Both the position numbers and the translations under genes were made by a program. A DNA stretch of 6,544 nucleotides from Candidatus Scatomorpha merdipullorum. Its GTDB lineage: Bacteria > Bacillota > Clostridia > Oscillospirales > Oscillospiraceae. Numbering within the stretch: position 1 is the first letter of the stretch; each line of letters starts with the position of its first letter. The DNA is taken from contig DVJK01000181.1 of assembly GCA_018716795.1 (NCBI GenBank), positions 1 to 6,544 of the forward strand. The letters are read 5' to 3'. The notes beneath the pieces were generated by a model, which saw nothing but the letters and a program-made list of their open reading frames with translations, made no database searches and was not told where the DNA came from. This document shows, piece after piece, positions 1 through 4,897 of the stretch.

Positions 1-1027
1 TGTAGCTCTTGGGATAGCCGCCGCTGGCCAGGATAAGGCAGCAGCTGAACCTGTCCGCCCACTTCACCTCCACCTCGGCGAGGCGGCCCGCGGTGACGGC
101 CTCCATGACGGTGAGCAGGTCGGTCTCCAGCAGCGGCAGCACGGCCTGCGTCTCCGGGTCGCCGAAGCGGCAGTTATACTCTATCACCTTCGGCCCGTCC
201 TTCGTGAGCATGAGCCCGAAGTAGAGGCAGCCGCGGAAGGGCCGGCCCTCGGCGTTCATGGCGCGCACCGTGGGCATGAATATCCTCTCCATGCACTCCG
301 CGGCCGCCTCGGGCGTGTAATAGGGGTTCGGGGCAATCGCGCCCATGCCGCCGGTGTTGAGGCCCCTGTCGCCGTCGAGCGCGCGCTTGTGGTCCATGCT
401 GCTGACCATGGGCACGAGGATGTTCCCGTCGCTGAAGGCGAGGACGCTCACCTCCGGGCCCTCGAGGTATTCCTCTATGACCAGGCGCGCGCCGCTCTCG
501 CCGAAGGCGCGGTTCACCATGGCGTTTTTGACGGCCTCGACGGCCTCCTCCCTGCTCATGGCGACGACGACGCCCTTGCCCAGCGCGAGGCCGTCGGCCT
601 TGACCACGACGGGGATGGCGCAGCTCTCGACGTATTTGAGCGCGGCGTCCGCGTCCTCGAAGACCTCGTAGGCCGCCGTGGGAATGCCGTACTTCTTCAT
701 GAGGCCCTTGGCGAAGACCTTGCTGCCCTCAATCTCGGCCGCGCGCTTAAAGGGGCCGAAGGCGGGGATGCCGGCCTCGGCCAGCGCGTCGACCATGCCG
801 AGGCAGAGGGGATCGTCCGGCGTGACGACGGCGTAGTCTATGCCCTGCTCGCGCGCGTAGGCGACGACGCCGTCGATGTCCGTGGCGGCGATATCGGCGC
901 AGACAGCGTCCTCCGCGATGCCGCCGTTGCCGGGCAGGACGTGTATCTCGCTTGCGCGCGGGCTCTTCTTAAGCGCGCGCACAATGGCGTGCTCGCGCCC
1001 GCCGGAACCTATTACGAGTAGTTTCAT
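1..1027 (-). CDS. purD: Phosphoribosylamine-glycine ligase (GAR synthetase), 3' end beyond the window
   Basis: Cytosolic ATP-grasp enzyme joining glycine to 5-phosphoribosylamine, with ATP use, to give GAR (step 2 of purine synthesis). The frame starts at ATG 1027-1025 and stays open to the window edge, giving 342 residues; the family is about 420, so roughly the last 80 (C-terminal domain) lie outside. Visible signatures are the N-terminal GSGGREHA loop (residues 7-14), ATP-grasp segment VVKADGLALGKGVVV (141-155), EEYLEGPEVSV (185-195), SSMDHKRALDGDRG (209-222), NTGGMGA (224-230) and EYNCRFGDPETQ (283-294). All are typical, and no damage is seen. The start is fixed by the usual MKLLVIGSGG beginning and a GAAAGGGG ribosome-binding site (1035-1042) 7 bases upstream. 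It follows the purH-type gene by 456 bases, so it may have its own promoter. Identity is secure. Confidence 0.96.
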   Translation of the reverse strand, partial: MKLLVIGSGGREHAIVRALKKSPRASEIHVLPGNGGIAEDAVCADIAATDIDGVVAYAREQGIDYAVVTPDDPLCLGMVDALAEAGIPAFGPFKRAAEIEGSKVFAKGLMKKYGIPTAAYEVFEDADAALKYVESCAIPVVVKADGLALGKGVVVAMSREEAVEAVKNAMVNRAFGESGARLVIEEYLEGPEVSVLAFSDGNILVPMVSSMDHKRALDGDRGLNTGGMGAIAPNPYYTPEAAAECMERIFMPTVRAMNAEGRPFRGCLYFGLMLTKDGPKVIEYNCRFGDPETQAVLPLLETDLLTVMEAVTAGRLAEVEVKWADRFSCCLILASGGYPKSY

Positions 1028-1049
1028 AATCGTACCCCTTTCAGCGTAT

Positions 1050-1065
1050 GGGGCTTTAAAGCCCC
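1050..1065. repeat. Perfect 16-base palindrome upstream of purD
   Basis: GGGGCTTTAAAGCCCC is exactly self-complementary. It lies 7 bases upstream of the purD ribosome-binding site (1035-1042) and 22 bases upstream of the ATG. It could be an operator-like site for a dimeric protein, or a 6-bp RNA stem with a TTAA loop in the purD leader. Its CCCC arm could also pair weakly with the GGGG of the ribosome-binding site. It is not followed by a T-run in the purD direction, so it does not look like an intrinsic terminator. The function is unknown. Confidence 0.6.
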
Positions 1066-1103
1066 GGAAGCAGCTTGTCGGCGCAAGGCGGAGCCCTGCG
1101 GCC

Positions 1104-1130
1104 CTTTTTCCGGACTCCCGGAGGGAAAAG
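1104..1130. repeat. Imperfect hairpin in purD leader
   Basis: On the plus strand CTTTT (1104-1108) and TCCGG (1109-1113) pair with CCGGA (1118-1122) and AAAAG (1126-1130). The loop is four bases (ACTC) and a GGG bulge sits on the 3' arm at 1123-1125. It would form in a purD leader transcript. The function is unknown. Confidence 0.45.
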
Positions 1131-1180
1131 CGCTTTGGCTGCGGATTTTCTGCCGGCTGTTTGGCGGAAGCCCAAAGGCT

Positions 1181-1267
1181 TGACCGCTCCGCGGTCAGCT
1201 GCCTGAGCTCCGCTCAGGCAGAGCTCCCCCAGTCAGCTTCGCTGACAGCCCCCTCCAAGAGGGGGCT
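1181..1267. repeat. Cluster of four tandem mini-hairpins (REP-like intergenic repeat)
   Basis: Four perfect stems follow one another: TGACCGC/GCGGTCA (1181-1197, 7 bp), CTGCCTGAGC/GCTCAGGCAG (1199-1221, 10 bp), GTCAGC/GCTGAC (1232-1246, 6 bp) and AGCCCCCTC/GAGGGGGCT (1247-1267, 9 bp). Each has a 3-base loop. On the minus (transcribed) strand the first three loops are GGA, GGA and GAA closed by C-G, the GNA triloop pattern of very stable mini-hairpins. AGCTCCCCC (1222-1230) can alternatively pair with GGGGGCT (1261-1267), making a branched fold around the third stem. From memory, hairpins of this style recur in intergenic regions of gut Clostridia; this could not be checked here. No transposase is nearby. 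Confidence 0.7.
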
Positions 1268-1334
1268 AAATGCCGCGTCGAATCAACAACCCGTCAGCGG
1301 CCAATCGCGGCCGGCGATGCAAAAAGCTTGTACC

Positions 1335-1363
1335 ATTTAAGGATGAAAACCTTGGTGTATCAA
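1335..1363 (-). promoter_or_regulatory. Candidate sigma-70-type promoter for purD
   Basis: On the minus strand TTGATA (1363-1358, 5 of 6 to TTGACA) is followed after exactly 17 bases by TTAAAT (1340-1335, 4 of 6 to TATAAT). It lies in an AT-richer patch of an otherwise GC-rich region, downstream of the purH-type gene. Transcription starting near 1328 would give a leader of about 300 bases carrying the hairpin cluster before purD. The match is by eye and the -10 is weak; purD could instead be read from the upstream operon promoter. Confidence 0.4.
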
Positions 1364-1432
1364 CCCGCTCGGTGACAACGCAAGCGCTGCGCGCCCCCGA
1401 ACAACCACCCAAGCGCTTTTCCTTTCGGGGGT

Positions 1433-1476
1433 CCGGGGACGCTTTCTTTTGGCAAGACAAAAGAAAGCGCCTCCGG
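1433..1476 (+). terminator. Long hairpin with T-tract facing the plus direction
   Basis: CGCTTTCTTTT (1440-1450) pairs perfectly with AAAAGAAAGCG (1459-1469) across an 8-base loop. The stem extends to outer CCGG arms (1433-1436 and 1473-1476) with one mismatch and one G-U pair. On the plus strand it is followed by AAATTTTTT (1478-1486), the layout of an intrinsic terminator for rightward transcripts, although no rightward gene is present. It begins 8 bases after the stop codon of the minus-strand purH-type gene. In that direction no T-run follows, so it could act only as a weak terminator or 3' stabilising hairpin for the operon. Confidence 0.45.
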
Positions 1477-1483
1477 AAATTTT

Positions 1484-2596
1484 TTAATGATGGAAAAGAC
1501 GAATCCCCGTAAACGCCATCACCATGCCGTATTTATCCGCCGTCTCTATGACGTTGTCATCGCGGATGCTGCCGCCGGGCTGGGCGACGTATTTGACGCC
1601 GCTCTGCGCGGCGCGCTCTATGTTGTCGCCGAAGGGGAAGAAGGCGTCGCTGCCCAGCGAGACGCCGGTGAATTTGGCGAGGAAGTCGCGCTTTTCGTTC
1701 TCCGTCAGCTCCTCGCGGATGAAGCGGTCGATCTCGTTATCCCGCTCCGCCCTCTTGAGGCCGGAATCGAACTTCAGCTCGAGCACCCTGGGATGGCGGC
1801 GCAGATGCCAGAGGTCGGCCTTGTCGCCGGCGAGGCGGGTGCAGTGTATGCGGCTCTGCTGGCCGGCGCCGACGCCTATGGTCTGGCCGTCCTGCGCGTA
1901 ACAGACCGAGTTCGACTGCGTGTACTTGAGCGTTATGAGCGCGAGCAGCAGATCGTTCACCGCGTCCTCACTAAGCTCCCTGTTCGCGGTCACGATATTT
2001 TCAAGGCACTCGCGTGTTATCGGCAGCGCGTTATAGCCCTGTTCGAAGCGTATGCCGAAAATCTCGCGCCGCTCGATGCTCTGAGGCTCGTAGTCGGGGT
2101 CTATACGCACGACGTTGTAGTTCCCCTTGCGCTTTTGGCGCAGTATCTCCAGCGCCCCGGCGGTGTAGCCCGGGGCGATGATGCCGTCGCTGACCTCGGG
2201 CAGGAGCAGGCGCGCCGTCTCCGCGTCGCAGACGTCGCTCAGCGCCGCCCAGTCGCCGTAGGAGCAGAGGCGGTCGGCGCCGCGCGCGCGGGCGTAGGCG
2301 GTCGCGATGGGCGAGAGCTCGCCCTCGGCGAAGAAGGCGAGCCTGTCCTCGTCGCTGAGGGGCCGGGCGATGGCCGCGCCGGCGGGCGAGACGTGCTTGA
2401 AGCTCGCGGCGGAGGGCTTGCCGGTGGCGCGCTTGAGCGCGCGGACAAGCTGCCAGGAGTTGAGCGCGTCCATGAAGTTGATGTACCCGGGCCGGCCGTT
2501 CACGACCTCGACGGGCAGCTCGCCGCCGTCGGCCATGAAGATGCGGGCGGGCTTCTGGTTCGGGTTGCAGCCGTATTTGAGCGCTATCTCCTTCAT
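1484..2596 (-). CDS. purH: Stand-alone AICAR transformylase (C-terminal PurH domain only)
   Basis: Cytosolic enzyme moving a formyl group from 10-formyl-THF to AICAR to give FAICAR, the penultimate step to IMP. The 370-residue product covers only the AICAR transformylase part of PurH; bifunctional PurH is about 510 residues and starts with an MGS-like cyclohydrolase domain, absent here. Visible marks are the catalytic Lys-His in SFKHVSPAGAA (K67, H68), TLKYTQSNSVCYA (222-234), GVGAGQQSRIHCTRLAGDKA (241-260), DAFFPFGDNIERA (317-329), AQPGGSIRDD (338-347) and the standard RLFHH C-terminus. Start ATG 2596-2594 overlaps the upstream TGA (ATGA) and has a GGAGG site 7 bases before it; a GTG at 2611 would put the ribosome-binding site inside the gene, so it is rejected. 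The missing cyclohydrolase activity is presumably supplied by the gene just upstream. TAA is the stop. Confidence 0.95.
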   Translation of the reverse strand: MKEIALKYGCNPNQKPARIFMADGGELPVEVVNGRPGYINFMDALNSWQLVRALKRATGKPSAASFKHVSPAGAAIARPLSDEDRLAFFAEGELSPIATAYARARGADRLCSYGDWAALSDVCDAETARLLLPEVSDGIIAPGYTAGALEILRQKRKGNYNVVRIDPDYEPQSIERREIFGIRFEQGYNALPITRECLENIVTANRELSEDAVNDLLLALITLKYTQSNSVCYAQDGQTIGVGAGQQSRIHCTRLAGDKADLWHLRRHPRVLELKFDSGLKRAERDNEIDRFIREELTENEKRDFLAKFTGVSLGSDAFFPFGDNIERAAQSGVKYVAQPGGSIRDDNVIETADKYGMVMAFTGIRLFHH

Positions 2597-3282
2597 TTGC
2601 TCTCCTCCCACTTGTTGATTATAACCTCCTCGCCGCCGACTGAGACGTAGAGGGAGACCCTGTTGTCCTCGTTGAGCGCCGCCCAGAGCCTTCCGGCGAG
2701 CGCCGCGGCGTCGAGCTCCGGCACCTCGGCCTCGACCGGCTCGCCCCGGAAGCTCGGCAGCGGGGAGCCGAAGCCCTCGTAGGTGCTTATGAAGCGGCCC
2801 GCGCCGGGCTGCGCGGCCTCATATTCGTAGAAATACCGCAGACAGGGCGCGCCGAGCTCGCTCCCGGCCTTGAGGATAGAGAGCTTGAAGCTCCCGTCCG
2901 GGCTCAGAAGACCGGAGATGCGCGGCGTCCAGTTGGGGCCGTCCGGCTCAAACTCGCGCGTGCGGAGCGCGGCGGCGAAGGTCGCCCCTGCGAGGATATG
3001 GCCGCGCACCGTGTCGGTCTGGTCGCCGTTCGTGACGACGAGGCCGCGGCCCACGCGGCGGACGGGATGGTAGATGATGAGGCTGGGGTCGGTCATGCGG
3101 CTCTCATCCCAGGCCCGGGTGCGGATGCCGTCCTCGGTCTTCTCAAAGACGCGGTTGCGGCTGTTTTCGCTGCGGCCCATGATGAAGTAAGCGCAGACGC
3201 TCTTCCCCGAGGGCGTCGCGCCGAGCATTATGCCCCGGCCGGGGTAGGGGCGCTCGCTGAGATATTTGAATATATCGGTCAT
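2593..3282 (-). CDS. purO: IMP cyclohydrolase, archaeal PurO-type family
   Basis: Predicted to close the second purine ring, converting FAICAR to IMP without a cofactor. The 229-residue protein resembles the PurO/IMP_cyclohyd family (Ntn-hydrolase-like fold, about 200-240 residues), not the MGS-like domain of ordinary PurH. Supporting segments are YPGRGIMLGATPSGKSVCAYF (13-33, quoted up to G26 as YPGRGIMLGATPSG), MGRSENSRNRVFE (35-47), SLIIYHPVRRVG (67-78), VVTNGDQTDTV (82-92) and a C-terminal YEGFGSPLPSF-like stretch. Context strengthens the call: it sits between purN and a transformylase-only PurH, exactly where a separate cyclohydrolase is required. Start ATG 3282 follows an AAAGGAG site (3290-3296) by 7 bases. 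The stop TGA overlaps the next start as ATGA. The gene lies 3 bases after purN and in the same frame. Recognition is by motif memory plus context; active-site residues were not assigned. Confidence 0.8.
   Translation of the reverse strand: MTDIFKYLSERPYPGRGIMLGATPSGKSVCAYFIMGRSENSRNRVFEKTEDGIRTRAWDESRMTDPSLIIYHPVRRVGRGLVVTNGDQTDTVRGHILAGATFAAALRTREFEPDGPNWTPRISGLLSPDGSFKLSILKAGSELGAPCLRYFYEYEAAQPGAGRFISTYEGFGSPLPSFRGEPVEAEVPELDAAALAGRLWAALNEDNRVSLYVSVGGEEVIINKWEESK
2602..2609 (-). promoter_or_regulatory. Ribosome-binding site fixing the AICAR transformylase start
   Basis: On the minus strand the run GGGAGGAG contains GGAGG ending 7 bases before ATG 2596. It lies inside the last codons of the cyclohydrolase gene, which fits translational coupling and excludes the longer GTG (2611) start. 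Confidence 0.75.
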
Positions 3283-3285
3283 GCT

Positions 3286-3864
3286 TTAGCTCCTTTCCAG
3301 CATTTCGGCAACCTTTTCGGCGGCTTGCGGCAGAATTATCCACTCCGCCTGCTCCATGACGCGCCTTTGAAGCGTCTCCGGCGTGTCGCCGGGCAGGACC
3401 TCTACCGCGCGCTGGGCGATTATCTCGCCGCCGTCGGGTATCTCGTTTACGAAGTGTACGGTCGCGCCGGTGACCTTGACGCCGCGCTCAAGCGCGGCGG
3501 CGTGAACGCGCAGGCCGTAGAAACCCGCGCCGCAGAAGCTCGGGATAAGGCTCGGGTGGATGTTTATAATCCTGCCGGCCCAGCGGCGCGTGAAGTCCTC
3601 GCTGAGTATGCGCAGGAATCCCGCCAGCACGATGAGGCCTATCCCCTCCTCGCGCAAAAGCGCCTCAAGCCGCTCCTCAAAGCCCGCCTTCTCCAGGTAT
3701 TCCGCACGGATTCCGGCCCTTTTCGCCCGCTCGAGGGCGAAGGCCCCGGCGCTGTTGGAGACGACGAGCGCGAGCTCGACGCTCGGCATTTCGCCGCGCG
3801 CGGCCTTGTCTATAAGCGCCTGGAGGTTCGTGCCGCCGCCGGAGACGAGTACCGCCGTCCTCAC
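3286..3864 (-). CDS. purN: Phosphoribosylglycinamide (GAR) formyltransferase, folate-dependent
   Basis: Transfers the formyl group of 10-formyl-THF to GAR, giving FGAR (step 3). From GTG 3864 it is 192 residues, normal for PurN. It shows the N-terminal phosphate loop SGGGTNLQALI (8-18), folate-site segment AGFLRILSEDF (81-91), catalytic Asn101 and His103 in NIHPSLIPSF, and Asp144 in HFVNEIPDGGEII. The catalytic triad is intact. Two adjacent GTG codons are possible starts (3867 and 3864). I prefer 3864: it makes MRTAVLVSGGG, the usual distance to the loop, forms a GTGA overlap with the purM stop like that at purF/purM, and leaves 5 rather than 2 bases to the GGAG site (3870-3873). Stop TAA (3288-3286). 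Confidence 0.96.
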   Translation of the reverse strand: MRTAVLVSGGGTNLQALIDKAARGEMPSVELALVVSNSAGAFALERAKRAGIRAEYLEKAGFEERLEALLREEGIGLIVLAGFLRILSEDFTRRWAGRIINIHPSLIPSFCGAGFYGLRVHAAALERGVKVTGATVHFVNEIPDGGEIIAQRAVEVLPGDTPETLQRRVMEQAEWIILPQAAEKVAEMLERS

Positions 3865-3869
3865 CACAG

Positions 3870-3873
3870 CTCC
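3870..3873 (-). promoter_or_regulatory. Ribosome-binding site deciding between two purN GTG starts
   Basis: GGAG on the minus strand lies 5 bases before GTG 3864-3862 but only 2 before GTG 3867-3865, favouring the former. It lies within the last codons of purM, so purN translation is probably coupled to ribosomes finishing purM. That coupling would be affected by the premature purM stop. Confidence 0.5.
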
Positions 3874-4454
3874 ACGCCGCCTTCCGCGCCCTTGGCTATC
3901 TCGCCGCAGATATAGGCGTCCGCCGCGCCGTTTTCACAAAGCGACGCGAGGGCCGCGTCCGCGTCCTCCGCCGCGACGACGGCGCACATGCCGACGCCCA
4001 TGTTGAAGGTGTTGTACATATCCCGCTCGGGTATCTTCCCCTCGCGCGCGAGTATCTCAAATATCGGCGGGGTGCGGAGCTTCGCCTTCTCGATGCGTGC
4101 GCAGAGGCCCTCGGGTATAGAGCGCGGGACGTTCTCATAGAAGCCGCCGCCGGTTATGTGGCTGAGCGCGCGCACCTTTGCGGCCTTTATCATGGCGAGC
4201 GCGGGCTTTACGTATATGCGCGTCGGCGTGAGCAGGGTCTCGCCCAGCGTGGAGCAGAGCTCGTCATAGCGCCGCTCGAGCGCGCCGTGCTCCAGGTCGA
4301 AGACGCGGCGCACGAGGGAAAAGCCGTTGGAGTGTACGCCGCTCGAGGGGATGGCTATGACCGCGTCGCCCGGACGCATGGAGCTGTTGTCGAGTATCTT
4401 TGCCATGTCGACGATGCCGACGGCGAAGCCCGCGAGGTCATACTCGTCCTCGCC

Positions 4455-4457
4455 TTA
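4455..4457 (-). other. Premature TAA stop within purM
   Basis: The minus-strand reading ATG CCC GGC TTC TAA GGC GAG GAC places TAA where PurM proteins have Tyr. The frame is unchanged on both sides and flanking residues are conserved. TAA also ends the AICAR transformylase gene exactly after its standard RLFHH end, so TAA is a true stop in this genome. Confidence 0.9.
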
Positions 4458-4897
4458 GAAGCCGGGCATCTCGGCGGTCTCGCCGCCAATGAGCGCCGCG
4501 CCGGACTGCACGCAGCCCTCGGCCACGCCGGAGACGATGTCCGCGATGCGCTCGGGCACATTTTTGCCGCAGGCGATGTAGTCTAGGAAGAAGAGCGGCG
4601 CGGCGCCGCAGCAGACGACGTCGTTGACGCACATGGCGACGCAGTCTATGCCGACGGTGTCGTGCTTATCCATGAGGAAGGCCAGCTTCAGCTTTGTGCC
4701 CACGCCGTCCGTGCCGGATACGAGTACGGGCTCGTCCATGCCCGCAAGGTCGGGCCTGAAGAGGCCGCCGAAGCCGCCGAGGCCGCCCATGACGCCGGGA
4801 GTTACCGTGCGCTGCACGTGCTTTTTCATGAGCTCGACCGCCTTGTAGCCGGCGGTGATGTCCACGCCCGCGGCGCGGTAGCTCGCGCTCTCGCTTT

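Larger units (their letters stand above)
1028..1483. other. Structured non-coding gap between purH-type gene and purD
   Basis: This 456-base stretch contains no convincing gene. Short open frames here (for example minus 1460-1266 and plus 1270-1512) have no recognisable domain and run across inverted repeats. The gap holds, left to right: a 16-base palindrome (1050-1065), an imperfect hairpin (1104-1130), four tandem small hairpins (1181-1267), a candidate minus-strand promoter (1335-1363), an interrupted inverted repeat CCCCCGAA/TTCGGGGG (1394-1401 with 1424-1431), and a long hairpin (1433-1476). Every other junction in this gene cluster is 6 bases or less, so the gap looks like a place where repeat elements accumulated. 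No purine riboswitch core was recognised. Confidence 0.8.

Noticed and set aside
389..1021. A 210-codon plus-strand open frame opposite purD
   Set aside because: It is a shadow of purD; the minus frame encodes a continuous, well-conserved GAR synthetase.
1181..1267. CRISPR array
   Set aside because: The stems differ in sequence and are not direct repeats separated by uniform spacers.
1028..1334. Purine, PRPP or guanine riboswitch in the purD leader
   Set aside because: I could not find the conserved core sequences of these RNAs; the stems present are short perfect hairpins of repeat type.
1266..1460. A 64-codon minus-strand frame in the purH-purD gap
   Set aside because: The predicted product is basic and unstructured, and overlaps the long hairpin and the candidate promoter; it looks like a repeat read as protein.
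1487..2650. A 387-codon plus-strand open frame opposite the AICAR transformylase gene
   Set aside because: It is the antisense shadow of a conserved GC-rich gene: composition is Ala/Arg/Val-rich, it has no recognisable domain, and the minus-strand frame has clear family motifs.
2998..3915. A 305-codon plus-strand open frame crossing purO, purN and purM
   Set aside because: It runs antisense across three real genes with low-complexity composition and no domain; no ribosome-binding site was evident.
4455..4457. Recoding of TAA as Tyr (alternative genetic code)
   Set aside because: TAA also ends the AICAR transformylase exactly at the family's usual RLFHH end, and the purN TAA falls at the normal PurN length. 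A single mutation or base error is simpler.
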